From the NCBI RefSeq assembly GCF_003259315.1, contig NZ_QLLT01000016.1, positions 106,413 through 170,412 of the forward strand: 64,000 nucleotides of DNA, written 5' to 3'. Origin of the DNA: Kitasatospora sp. SolWspMP-SS2h (GTDB taxonomy: Bacteria; Actinomycetota; Actinomycetes; Streptomycetales; Streptomycetaceae). This document shows positions 16,491-24,624 of this stretch, one piece after another. Position 1 is the first letter of the stretch, and every line of letters starts with the position of its first letter. The translations under genes were made by a program, and so were the position numbers. The notes beneath the pieces are model-generated. The model was not told where the DNA came from. It worked only from the letters and a program-made list of their open reading frames with translations, and made no database searches.

Positions 16491-16502
16491 TCCCCCGGTC
16501 TG

Positions 16503-17546
16503 TCAGCTTCTGGAAGCCACGGCCCGGGCGACCTGGTCGGCTGCGTGCCAGGCGGTGGTCCACTTGCCCGGCAGGCAGACGATCAGGTTCTCGACCTGCC
16601 CCCAGCCGGCAGGCGGATGACGGAGATCGACCACGACCGCCGACGGGTCGGGTCCGGTGCCCACCGGCTCCGCGACCTGGCCCCATTGCAGACGGACCCG
16701 CTCTGCGGGCAGACCCGGCCACCGCGCCGACAGAGCCGCCGCGATCCGGTAGTGCTCGACGGCGTCCTCAGCAGGACCGCCGGGACGGCCGGGAAGTGCG
16801 ACACGGAGTTCGTCGCGCTGAGGGCTTACGGCGAGCAGGTCACCGTCGAGCCAGTAGGTGAGCGGGAGTCGGGGAACCGGTCCCTCCAGGACGCCGTACG
16901 GCAGGTTGCTGATCGCCAACGGGTGCTGGATGCCGAGCAGGTCGAGCAGATGAACCGTGCGGTGGCCGACCGCCAGTACGAGGGTGTCGGGCCGGTAGTA
17001 CCCGGTATCCGTGCTCCACAGGACCACTTCGGTCCCGGAGAGGACCGGCGCGCACGAGGCCGGACGGGCGAAGCCGACCCCACGGGTCGCGGCGTGCGCG
17101 ATGGTCTTGGAGTGCACGGCGGCCACGTCCACCGAGAGGTCGGGCAGGGCGAAGGCGGCGGCAGGGGCAACGGACGGCTGAACTCCGTAGCCGTCCAGTT
17201 CTGCGGCGGACAGCGGCCGTGCGGGGATCCCGAGGTCGGACCACGCCTGCGCGTAGCGCTCGACTTCGCCGGGCGAGCCGAAGAGGGCCAAGCCCGGCGC
17301 GAGTCGGACGTCCTCGTCGATCAGACCGGACCAGCGGGAGCGGTGCTGCCAGCAGGCGGCCGCAACCTCGGGGAGCACGGGGGCGTAGACGGCTCCCGAG
17401 TGGAGTTGGCCGAAGTTCTGCAGGGACGCGCCGACGGCGCCGTCGCCGTGGCAGCGGACGTGGTGCCCTTCCTCGGCCAGCCGGGTGGCGGCGGTGAGTC
17501 CGGCGAAGCCGGTGCCGAGAACGACGGTGTCAGGGGTACTGCTCAT
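16503..17546 (-). CDS. FAD-dependent amino-acid/amine oxidase (DAO family)
   Basis: 347 aa. N-terminal dinucleotide-binding motif VVLGTGFAGLTAATRL (GxGxxG at 11-16), then GASLQNFGQLHSGAVYAP, an FAD-contact region resembling those of DadA/L2HgDH-type oxidases. The family has a C-terminal second FAD contact, here around GWGQVENLIVCLPGKW. Likely oxidises a secondary amine, amino acid or hydroxy acid. ATG 17546 has GAAGGA 5-6 nt upstream and overlaps the end of the SDR gene by 17 bp. Last gene of the operon 20548 to 16503, convergent with trpS (12-bp gap). Substrate unknown. Confidence 0.82.
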   Translation of the reverse strand: MSSTPDTVVLGTGFAGLTAATRLAEEGHHVRCHGDGAVGASLQNFGQLHSGAVYAPVLPEVAAACWQHRSRWSGLIDEDVRLAPGLALFGSPGEVERYAQAWSDLGIPARPLSAAELDGYGVQPSVAPAAAFALPDLSVDVAAVHSKTIAHAATRGVGFARPASCAPVLSGTEVVLWSTDTGYYRPDTLVLAVGHRTVHLLDLLGIQHPLAISNLPYGVLEGPVPRLPLTYWLDGDLLAVSPQRDELRVALPGRPGGPAEDAVEHYRIAAALSARWPGLPAERVRLQWGQVAEPVGTGPDPSAVVVDLRHPPAGWGQVENLIVCLPGKWTTAWHAADQVARAVASRS

Positions 17547-18441
17547 CGTCTTCCTTCGATCGGGCGGGCTGATCACCCACGATGACGGTCCGGGCGCGGG
17601 GCATGTCCAGGTACCTCTCGAAGGCGCGGACGAGCCGCTCGGGCGCACCGTGGTGGTCCACCCCGGCGCGGATACGGGGCGGCAGGAGCGCGAGCCGTTC
17701 GCGGCTGGCACGCCGGTGCGCGGTGGGGCTGTTCCGGCCCACCGTGTGGGAGAGGACGAGTGAGCCCAGCGCGCCGGGCAAGCCGGCGATCCCGCGGTGG
17801 ACGTACGGTTGCGGATCACCTCCTCGAACGACCCACAGCGAGCGTCGCGCCGGGTGGTGGCCGATGGCATGCAGAGCTACCGCGGCAGCCTCGTAGGTGC
17901 AGCTGTTGCCGACGACCGCGCCCGGTTGGTCTCCGGACCGGTCGGGCTTGGCGGTGCCGACGAGCTGGGGCAGCAGAACGAGGTCGACGCATTCCAACCG
18001 CGCGTAGTGGACAGCCTGTTGGCGCTTGGCCCTGCCGTAGGGCGTCTGGAAACCCAGCGGCGCCAGCGCGGCCGTCGTACCTGCGGCCAGGACCCGGACC
18101 GCATGTCCCTCGGCGGCCAGCAGCCGACGGGTTCGTACCGTGAAGGTGGTGGCGGCAGAGATCGACCGTCGCATCGAGGCGACGCTCGTCCGGTCGAGGA
18201 CGAGATCGACGAGGACGACCTCCCCCGCACCACCCAGCAGGTCCAGCAGCTGGTCCTGCACCGATGCCCACTGGGCAGCCGTAGTCAGGTCCGCGCAGAC
18301 CCAGCCGTCCGGAGGCGAGTCGTCGGCAGGGCTTCGGGAAACGCCGATGACTCGGTGCCCCTGCGCGCGGAGCACCGGCAGGAGGTGCCGACCGAGACGG
18401 CCGGCACCTCCCAGCACGACGAACGTCTGACCTGCGGTCAC
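17530..18441 (-). CDS. NAD(P)-dependent epimerase/dehydratase-like SDR
   Basis: 303 aa extended SDR. The Rossmann glycine motif is VVLGGAGRLGRHLLP near the N-terminus, with NAD(P)-pocket residues GVSRSP, then a QTPYGRAKRQQAVHY segment whose Y-x-x-x-K is the usual SDR catalytic pair (YGRAK). The C-terminal substrate domain is Arg-rich and not recognisable. GTG 18441 overlaps the previous stop (GTGA). Probably modifies a nucleotide-linked or ribosylated intermediate within the cassette; that is inference from neighbours. Confidence 0.78.
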   Translation of the reverse strand: MTAGQTFVVLGGAGRLGRHLLPVLRAQGHRVIGVSRSPADDSPPDGWVCADLTTAAQWASVQDQLLDLLGGAGEVVLVDLVLDRTSVASMRRSISAATTFTVRTRRLLAAEGHAVRVLAAGTTAALAPLGFQTPYGRAKRQQAVHYARLECVDLVLLPQLVGTAKPDRSGDQPGAVVGNSCTYEAAAVALHAIGHHPARRSLWVVRGGDPQPYVHRGIAGLPGALGSLVLSHTVGRNSPTAHRRASRERLALLPPRIRAGVDHHGAPERLVRAFERYLDMPRARTVIVGDQPARSKEDDEQYP

Positions 18442-19439
18442 CGGCCGCACTCCCGCCAGATCCTGGCGAAGGTGGAGAACGTCTCGGCGAACCGGTGTTT
18501 GGCCAGCTCCCACCCGGCGGCCTCCTGTCGCCTGCGCCGGAATGCCGCCCGTGCCTGGTCGATCTCCACCATGGTCCAGCCGCTGCTGAGTTCGATCGCC
18601 GAGAGCAGGGGACGCTGGCTGGCCTCGTCGTCGGCGAGGACGCGGGCGGCGATCTCCTCGTCCGCCATGCCGAGGTGGATGCCCGAGGCGGGGATGCTCT
18701 TAGACATCTTGGGGTAGCCGCTCAGGCCCTCCAGGACGCGGAAGTAGAGCGCCCCGAGCTGGACCTGCCAGCCGAGGCTCAGCTCGCCGGCCTCCCGCTG
18801 CCGGTCGAGGACGAGTCGGGACAGCTCGGTGAAGTAGCTCTCCTCCAGACCGGAGAGCATCAACACGCGGGCGGCGCCCTCCTCGGCGGGGCCGAGGATG
18901 TCCGCGACGGTGTAGAGCGCGTCCACGGTGAGGCCGACCTCGCTCCCGAGCAGACCGTGGTCCTGGTAGAGCTCGACCAGGTCCTCGTGGTGGTCGAGGA
19001 AGTCCTGGCGGCTGAGGAACCGGGCGATGCGCCCGCACCGCACGAGGTTGGCGGTGTCGGTGTGCGAGCGCATCCGGACCGGCGCGAACTCGGCCTGCGA
19101 GTCCAGGCCGATCGCCCGCATGAAGCTGAACATCTGGTCGCGGACGGCGGTGAGCTGGTTCCATGGCACGTTGCGGGAGTTCCACGCGCCCAGCTCGGAG
19201 ACGACCACGGTCATCGGCACCCGCAGGTGGCGCTGCAGCTCGATCACTCCGAGCATCACCGACAGGGTGCCGGCGGTCGGGGCGTTGGTCGGTCCGAATC
19301 CGGTCACGACGGCCAGCGGGCGGTCGGAGTCGAGGGGGAGGACGTCCTGCAGCCGGTCGTGGTGGGTGAACCGGCGGGTGAGGGGGCCGAGCGTCCTGCC
19401 GACCCAGTTCTCGTTGACGGGCAGCGGTTGCGGAGTCAT
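18438..19439 (-). CDS. divergent TrpRS-like class I aminoacyl-tRNA synthetase paralogue
   Basis: 333 aa, a full catalytic domain with both class I signatures: GPTNAPTAGTLS (HIGH-type motif as PTAG, 54-57) and PKMSKS (243-248). A GSEVGLTVDALYTVADIL segment occupies the place of the TrpRS tryptophan-pocket helix. It is clearly distinct from the neighbouring trpS (PHLGN). The length matches TrpRS but I see no dedicated anticodon-binding insertion beyond the normal C-terminal helices. It may activate a non-canonical amino acid as adenylate or charge a tRNA for biosynthesis. It overlaps both neighbours (ATGA and GTGA), so it is translationally coupled to the TrpD-like and SDR genes. Confidence 0.8.
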   Translation of the reverse strand: MTPQPLPVNENWVGRTLGPLTRRFTHHDRLQDVLPLDSDRPLAVVTGFGPTNAPTAGTLSVMLGVIELQRHLRVPMTVVVSELGAWNSRNVPWNQLTAVRDQMFSFMRAIGLDSQAEFAPVRMRSHTDTANLVRCGRIARFLSRQDFLDHHEDLVELYQDHGLLGSEVGLTVDALYTVADILGPAEEGAARVLMLSGLEESYFTELSRLVLDRQREAGELSLGWQVQLGALYFRVLEGLSGYPKMSKSIPASGIHLGMADEEIAARVLADDEASQRPLLSAIELSSGWTMVEIDQARAAFRRRRQEAAGWELAKHRFAETFSTFARIWRECGR

Positions 19440-20548
19440 CGGAGGCCTTTCGAGGCGGCGGTGCGGAGACGGGGAAGGAGCCGCTCGGCGCGGCCGTCCA
19501 GGCGGGCCTCCCGGACCAGTTGGAGGGCCTCGTCGTCAGCGACTCCCGGACGCGCGGTGGCGAGGATCGCGGCGGCGTTGCGCTCGACCAGGTTCGTGAC
19601 GGCCGGGTCGCCGTCCGGGCGGAGGGACTCGACCAGGGCTGCCGCGTTGGTGGCGTGGTCGGTGCGGTGCCTCACGGCCCGCCGCCACGGACCGGTAGCA
19701 CTGTCGCTGTGCTGACTGACGAGTTGGACAGCTCCGTGTTGCAGTACCGCGCTGGTGCTCGTCCCGAACGAGGCGAGTTCGTCGATCCGTTGCCCGGGCC
19801 CGATCCAGGTCGTGACGACCCGGCCGCGGGCGATGTCCGGGCGCGCCGAATGGATGCCCGACGCGGCGGTCCGCACGTCGTCGTGGGCCAGCCCGTGGAG
19901 GAACGCGTCGGCCGAAACGGCCAGGGTCGCGGCCGGCATGAAGAAGCTCATCGGGCTGAGGAAGTCGAACCGGCCGTCGTAGCGGGCCGCGTAACGCGGG
20001 CAGAAGGACGCGTAGTCGACGAAGGCGATGCCGTACGTGGCCGTGAACTCGGGGATGCGGGCGGGATCGGTCAGCGAGGGCAAGCCGAGCGCGGCCAGGA
20101 CGTCGGACGCGCCCGAGACGGCCGAGACCGACGACGAGGTGCCCTTGACGACGTTCGCACCGCTGGCGGCGGCCAGCAGAGCGGCGGCCGTGGAGACGTT
20201 GAACGTCTTGAAGGTCTCCTTCCCGCTGCCCGAGACGGTCACCGTGCCGTCCGGCACGACCACCGGATCGGCCAGGAACTCGGCGAGCGTGTCGTCGAAC
20301 GCGACGACCTCGGCCCAGACCTGGGTGAGCAGGGCCGGGGTGAGGCCGTCGCCGTCGAGCAGGCGGCGGGCCCAGTCGCGCCAGCTCTCGTCGGCCTCGT
20401 CCCCCTCACCGCGAAGGGCCTCCGCGAACTGCTGCGTGTCCACCGAGCAGGAGCCGTCGGAGGCTCCGGGAGGGGTGGTCGTCCTGCGAACCTGACGTGG
20501 GATGAAGGGATTTGACTGTACATCTGAGCGTGATGCGGGATGGAACAT
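19436..20548 (-). CDS. TrpD-like (glycosyltransferase family 3) phosphoribosyltransferase
   Basis: 370 aa, close to anthranilate phosphoribosyltransferase (about 345) plus a 30-residue extension. The TrpD fold signatures are present in order: VSGSGKETFKTFNVST (105-120, normally GTGGDG then TFNIST) and VKGTSSSVSAVSGASDVL (134-151, normally AKHGNR then VSSxSGxADVL). Later comes VVTTWIGPGQRIDELASFGT, in place of LVVHGxDGLDE. The PRPP-loop skeleton remains, but the KHGNR segment that contacts anthranilate is changed to KGTSS, so the acceptor is probably different. ATG 20548 has GGAGG 7 nt upstream. First gene of the four-gene operon. Confidence 0.8.
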   Translation of the reverse strand: MFHPASRSDVQSNPFIPRQVRRTTTPPGASDGSCSVDTQQFAEALRGEGDEADESWRDWARRLLDGDGLTPALLTQVWAEVVAFDDTLAEFLADPVVVPDGTVTVSGSGKETFKTFNVSTAAALLAAASGANVVKGTSSSVSAVSGASDVLAALGLPSLTDPARIPEFTATYGIAFVDYASFCPRYAARYDGRFDFLSPMSFFMPAATLAVSADAFLHGLAHDDVRTAASGIHSARPDIARGRVVTTWIGPGQRIDELASFGTSTSAVLQHGAVQLVSQHSDSATGPWRRAVRHRTDHATNAAALVESLRPDGDPAVTNLVERNAAAILATARPGVADDEALQLVREARLDGRAERLLPRLRTAASKGLR

Positions 20549-20723
20549 GGTGCGGCCTCCAGTTCGTTCGTACCGGTGGGCACTGTTGCCACGGACATCA
20601 CAGCGGGCCTAGCGTGATCGCTGTATCACTCCGAGTTGTCGAGGCCGTTCGCTGTCCCGCTCAACGTGACTTCAACATCCGCTTACACACGGGATCGCCG
20701 ACCTCGGACCTAGGCTCGGAATC
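20549..20723. promoter_or_regulatory. divergent promoter region of the trp-like cassette
   Basis: 175 bp separates the TrpD-like operon from the HTH-kinase gene. On the plus strand TAGGCT at 20711-20716 ends 7 nt before ATG 20724, consistent with a leaderless mRNA. A clear leftward promoter was not resolved. Confidence 0.45.
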
Positions 20724-21764
20724 ATGCTGACGAACCGTGAGCTGGTGGGGAACTTGAGCAGGGACCGATCGGGCTGGCGGCCCGAGAAACTGCGGGAGAT
20801 GCGAGAAGCCCACGGGCTCACCCTGGAGGCGGCCGGCGAACGCCTCCGTGAGACCGCGCGCCGCGCAGGACTCTCCGCGCCCGCCGCCAACTTCCAGACG
20901 CTGTGGCAGCACGAACAGGGCGAAGTCTTTCCCGGGCCGCACTACCGGCGCGCGTACTGCCTGCTCTACCGGGCGACCGAGCCAGAGCTCGGCTTCCGCA
21001 AGGCACTCCCGGCCGAGCAAGTCGATCATCAAGTCGCCGACTCCAAAGAGCAGCTGGAGAGCGAGCACGTCCAGGCCGTCACCCGGGCGCTCAAGCACCT
21101 GGTGCCCACTTCGGCGAAGGGCGGCATCCAGGGTGCCCAACAGCGAATCCTCGATGCCTGGCGCCGCCGGCACACCGGTGGCGACCCGAACCAGCCCTCA
21201 CTCCTGCTGATCGGTGGATTCGCTGGAAGCGGTAAGTACGAATTCGCCAAGTTCATATCCCAGTTGACCGGTTGGCCGCTCCTCGACAAGGACCCGCTCA
21301 CCCGGCCGTTGGTGGAGCGCCTGCTGACCGAGCTCGGTTGCGACCCCAACGACCGGCAGTCCGAGACCTACCGGACCGAGGTCCGGCCGCTGGAGTACCA
21401 GTGCCTCATGGAGTCGATCCTCGCCAACGTCGAGTGCGGCATCTCCACCGTAGCCACCGCCCCGTTCATCAGCGAGATGACCGATCCGGTGTGGATGCGG
21501 CGCCTGACCAACCGCTGTGCGGCGCACCAGGTGGAGGTCACGCCGATCTGGCTGGAGTGCGACGCGGACTCCATGCGCGAGTACATAGCCTTCCGTTCCG
21601 CCGCCCGTGACGCCTGGAAGCTCAGCAACTGGACGGACTACGTCGAGGGGATCGACCTCGACCTCCGCCCAGTCGTCCCGCACCTCGTCGTCGACAACCG
21701 CTACGGATCGGCCATCGCGGTCGCCGACCAAGCCCGATACGCCCTGGGAGTGGCACGCGCATGA
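20724..21764 (+). CDS. XRE helix-turn-helix protein fused to a P-loop kinase domain
   Basis: 346 aa. The N-terminal HTH (about 20-70) is KLREMREAHGLTLEAAGERL, with a long loop before TLWQHEQGEVFP. After a helical linker comes a P-loop domain with LLLIGGFAGSGKYEFAKFIS (Walker A GFAGSGK, K171), where the usual Ser/Thr after Lys is Tyr. Further on are WPLLDKDPLTRPLVERLL and a lid-like VTPIWLECDADSM region, as in small-metabolite kinases (AAA_33/zeta-like folds). It looks like a transcription factor with a built-in kinase or ligand sensor for the divergent operon. TAGGCT 7 nt before the ATG suggests leaderless expression. Overlaps the next gene by ATGA. Confidence 0.75.
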   Translation: MLTNRELVGNLSRDRSGWRPEKLREMREAHGLTLEAAGERLRETARRAGLSAPAANFQTLWQHEQGEVFPGPHYRRAYCLLYRATEPELGFRKALPAEQVDHQVADSKEQLESEHVQAVTRALKHLVPTSAKGGIQGAQQRILDAWRRRHTGGDPNQPSLLLIGGFAGSGKYEFAKFISQLTGWPLLDKDPLTRPLVERLLTELGCDPNDRQSETYRTEVRPLEYQCLMESILANVECGISTVATAPFISEMTDPVWMRRLTNRCAAHQVEVTPIWLECDADSMREYIAFRSAARDAWKLSNWTDYVEGIDLDLRPVVPHLVVDNRYGSAIAVADQARYALGVARA

Positions 21765-22324
21765 AGACCGGGATCATCCTGTACGGACCGCCGGCCAGCG
21801 GCAAGGACACCATCACCGCAGCCCTCATCGAGCAGGACCCACGGCTGGCCCAGTTCGCGCGGCTCAAGATCGGCGGCGGCCGCAGCCAGGGCTACCGGAT
21901 GGGCACCCCCGACCAACTCCACCAGCTCGAAGCCAGCGGTGGCGTCATCTACCGCAACGACCGCTACAACAACATCTACCTGATCGACCGGCCGGGCCTC
22001 GACGCCGTCTTCGCCGCCGGTCGAACCCCGATCATCCACCTCGGCCAGATCGCCGGCATCGGCGCACTCACGACGGGCTACCCGGCATCCTGGCTCACCG
22101 TGCAGCTCTCGTGCCCACGGCACGTGACCGAGCAGCGGTCCGCCCTGCGCGGCGACACCGACACTCCAGCCCGCCTCGCCGCCTGGGACGCCACCGAAGC
22201 CGACGTCCTGGCCCACCCCTCCGTAGGGTGGGACCTCCGTCTGCGGACTGACCGGCAGTCGATCGAGGAGTCCGCGCAGGTCATCATCGAGGCGCTGAAG
22301 CCAGCCGATGAGCTGGCCTTCTAA
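21761..22324 (+). CDS. guanylate-kinase-like P-loop kinase
   Basis: 187 aa nucleoside/nucleotide kinase fold. Walker A is GPPASGKDT (9-17), and a GMK-like segment GYRMGTPDQLHQLEASG is followed by YRNDRYNNIYLIDRPGLD and a TVQLSCPRHVTEQRSALRGD lid region. The ATGA overlap with the HTH-kinase gene indicates coupled synthesis. Probably phosphorylates a nucleotide or the cassette product. Not the housekeeping gmk, given its sequence and context. Confidence 0.75.
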   Translation: MKTGIILYGPPASGKDTITAALIEQDPRLAQFARLKIGGGRSQGYRMGTPDQLHQLEASGGVIYRNDRYNNIYLIDRPGLDAVFAAGRTPIIHLGQIAGIGALTTGYPASWLTVQLSCPRHVTEQRSALRGDTDTPARLAAWDATEADVLAHPSVGWDLRLRTDRQSIEESAQVIIEALKPADELAF

Positions 22325-23163
22325 CGGTGTTCGTGGAGACGGGCCAGTGCGTCCACCAGGCTGAGTTCCGCATCCCGCGCGCCCTCCCAACGGAGAAGGG
22401 CCTCGGCCGCGCCGCGCATCGGCTCACCCGGCAGCCCGCACTCCTCCAGCAGTTCGGCGGCCTCCGCCAGTTCAGGCGCCCAACGCCAGGCCCGGCCAGC
22501 GGTCTTGGGGATGTAGCCGGTCTCCACCAGGTAGCTCCCCGAACGACCGGAGGCGATCTCCAGCAGCTCGTCCTCGACACCGTGGTCGGCCGCCAGCGCG
22601 TACGACAGCGCCGCAAGCACCCGGGACGCCTTCTGATAGCTCGTGTACGAGAGCTTGAGCGCGCTGGCCTGTCCGAGCTCGGCTCCAAGGACACGGGCGC
22701 GCACATCGGTACCGGCGAAGAGCTGCACCACCTGGTCGACCGCCTGCTCAGGGCCGGACAGGAACAGGCGAGGCTGCTTGCCGCCACGCGGAGGCGAACC
22801 CACCACCGAGCCGTCCACGACCGTCGCTTCAGGCAGCGCCGACGCGATCCGCTTGACCCGTTCCGGGGTCACGGCGTTCGCTTCGACGTAGACCCCTCCG
22901 TAGCCGTGCTCCGCGACCTCGGCGGCAAGCTGCTCGGCAGCGGCAGGTGGGCAGACGGAGAGCAGGATCTCGCACCGCGGAACCAACTCGCCGAGGCTCG
23001 GAACCTCGGTGAGGCCGGCCTCGACCGCGCGACTCCGGGTGGCCTCGCTCCGACCCGCCGAGCACCAGAGGACAGTCGTCCCTGCCTGGCGGATCTGCGC
23101 TGCGACCGCTGCACCCATGCTGCCCGGGTGCAGCATTCCGACCACCGGCCGACCGCTGTTCAT
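22321..23163 (-). CDS. NAD(P)-dependent oxidoreductase (6PGDH/imine reductase-like, DUF1932 type)
   Basis: 280 aa. The N-terminal Rossmann domain opens PVVGMLHPGSMGAAVAAQIR (GxxxxGSMG) and carries VLWCSAGRSEATRSRA. The C-terminal all-helical domain has LGQASALKLSYTSYQKASRV with the conserved Lys of the beta-hydroxyacid dehydrogenase/imine reductase superfamily. Likely reduces an imine or hydroxy acid. ATG overlaps the HAD gene stop (ATGA), and its stop overlaps the convergent kinase gene by 4 bp. Confidence 0.82.
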   Translation of the reverse strand: MNSGRPVVGMLHPGSMGAAVAAQIRQAGTTVLWCSAGRSEATRSRAVEAGLTEVPSLGELVPRCEILLSVCPPAAAEQLAAEVAEHGYGGVYVEANAVTPERVKRIASALPEATVVDGSVVGSPPRGGKQPRLFLSGPEQAVDQVVQLFAGTDVRARVLGAELGQASALKLSYTSYQKASRVLAALSYALAADHGVEDELLEIASGRSGSYLVETGYIPKTAGRAWRWAPELAEAAELLEECGLPGEPMRGAAEALLRWEGARDAELSLVDALARLHEHR

Positions 23164-23810
23164 GCGCGAACCCCGTTCATCCCCAGCAACAACTCGATGG
23201 CTTCGCCGGCGTCCGAGACGACGTGATCCGCTTCGACAGCGTTGCCGTTACCACCGGACACCCAGATCGTCCTCAGACCGGCAGCCCGCCCACCGGCCAC
23301 GTCCTTCTCGGGGCTGTCGCCGACCATCCACCCGCCGGAGAGCCCGTCCACTCCCAGAAGGCGGGCCGCCTCGGTGAAGATGCCGATCTCCGGCTTGCGG
23401 ATGCCGACCTCCTCCGAGACGCACACGGCGTCCACCCTCCGATCGATCCCGGTCCTCGCGAGCTTGGCCCGCTGTATGTCGCCGGCACCGTTGGTCACGA
23501 CCGCCAACCGCCAACCGGCCGCGCGCAGCTCCTCCAGGCCGGACAGAACCGCGGGTGGACAGGTCACGGCGGCTGCCATGCCGCTGCAGTAGTGCTGCCA
23601 CAACTCCTCGGTCGGAGCGGAGAGGGCGAACTCGCTGCGCAGGCGGTCGAAGTCGCTGCGGTAGGCACGCTCGTACATCGCGTCCAGCAGCCACTCCTCG
23701 ACGTCCTCGGCGAAGCCGAGATCGGAGCAGAAGCTGCGGACGCACGCCCGGAACCCCTGCGTGCGATCGACGAGGGTGTCGTCCAGATCGAAGAAGGCCA
23801 GTCGCTGCAC
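23160..23810 (-). CDS. HAD-superfamily phosphatase
   Basis: 216 aa. HAD motif I FFDLDDTLVD near the N-terminus, motif II VVTNGAG, motif III (Lys in IRKPEIGIF) and motif IV MVGDSPEKD are all present, so it should be catalytically competent. The C1 cap is helical, as in phosphoglycolate- or nucleotidase-type members. GTG 23810 is chosen because the frame upstream lacks family features and TAGAGT lies exactly 7 nt before it, suggesting a leaderless mRNA. Possibly dephosphorylates a ribosylated intermediate of the neighbouring TrpD-like enzyme (inference). Confidence 0.85.
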   Translation of the reverse strand: MQRLAFFDLDDTLVDRTQGFRACVRSFCSDLGFAEDVEEWLLDAMYERAYRSDFDRLRSEFALSAPTEELWQHYCSGMAAAVTCPPAVLSGLEELRAAGWRLAVVTNGAGDIQRAKLARTGIDRRVDAVCVSEEVGIRKPEIGIFTEAARLLGVDGLSGGWMVGDSPEKDVAGGRAAGLRTIWVSGGNGNAVEADHVVSDAGEAIELLLGMNGVRA

Positions 23811-23978
23811 GGCGGCAACTCTACTGTGGGCAAGGACGGTTATTCGGGTCTGGAGCAACGATGCCCTTCCCGGAGGAGCGCCGGGAACTGGGGCGGCTTT
23901 CGGCACGAACGTTTCCTGATTCTCCGATGCGGCCAATGCGTCGGCTGGTACTGCCGCTGGCGTAGTCTGCCGTAGGAG

Positions 23979-24597
23979 GTCCTGGCCGGCCTGGTCGGGC
24001 GGACCGCCGATTGGCTGAGCATGGTCGAGAACAGCCGGATCGAACTCGACCGCCTTACGGTCATCAGGTCACTCGCGGATGCACTCAACGTCCAACTCTG
24101 CGATCTGCTGGCCGAACCGTCGATCCTCGACGGAGCCGCCGACTCCCAGGGCGGGGCGGTCGCGAAGCTCCGCGGACCGCAGCACCATCCGCGAGTTCCT
24201 CGCCGAGGCGAACAGGGCCGCGCAGCGCCTCGGCCACGACGCCAACCACATGTGGACCGCCTTCGGCCCCACCAACGTGGCCATCCACTGGATCTCGACC
24301 GCGATGGAACTCGGCGACATCCAGATCGCCGCCGACCAGGGCCCCCGCGTGGACTCCTCGACCCTCCCACTCGAACGCCGCGTCCGGCACACGCTCGAAA
24401 TCGCCCGCGCCTACAGCGCGCAGAACCGCATGGACGAGGCGCTCGCCCTCGTCCTGGATGCCGAGGAACTGGCCCCCGAGCAAGTCCGCTACCACTTCAT
24501 CCCGCGACACCTCATCACCGCCTGGGTTCGCCAACAACGCGGCAAGCCGAGCCACTTGCTCGCTGGCGTCGCCCAACGGCTCAGCATCGTCGCCTGA
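23979..24597 (+). pseudogene. decayed XRE/TPR-type regulator
   Basis: Frame 3 gives GRTADWLSMVENSRIELDRL and SLADALNVQLCDLLAEPSIL, the typical end of a Streptomyces XRE HTH domain, but with no upstream start or first helices. Around 24165-24180 the reading shifts by one base to frame 1. That frame then carries REFLAEANRAAQRLGHDANH and a tetratricopeptide-like C-terminus through 24597. The usual linker of about 150-200 residues is missing. So it is 5'-truncated, internally deleted and frameshifted. ATG 24079 in frame 1 could still give a 172-aa product. Confidence 0.65.
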
Positions 24598-24624
24598 CCG
24601 CAGCGGACGACTACAGTCGTTGCC

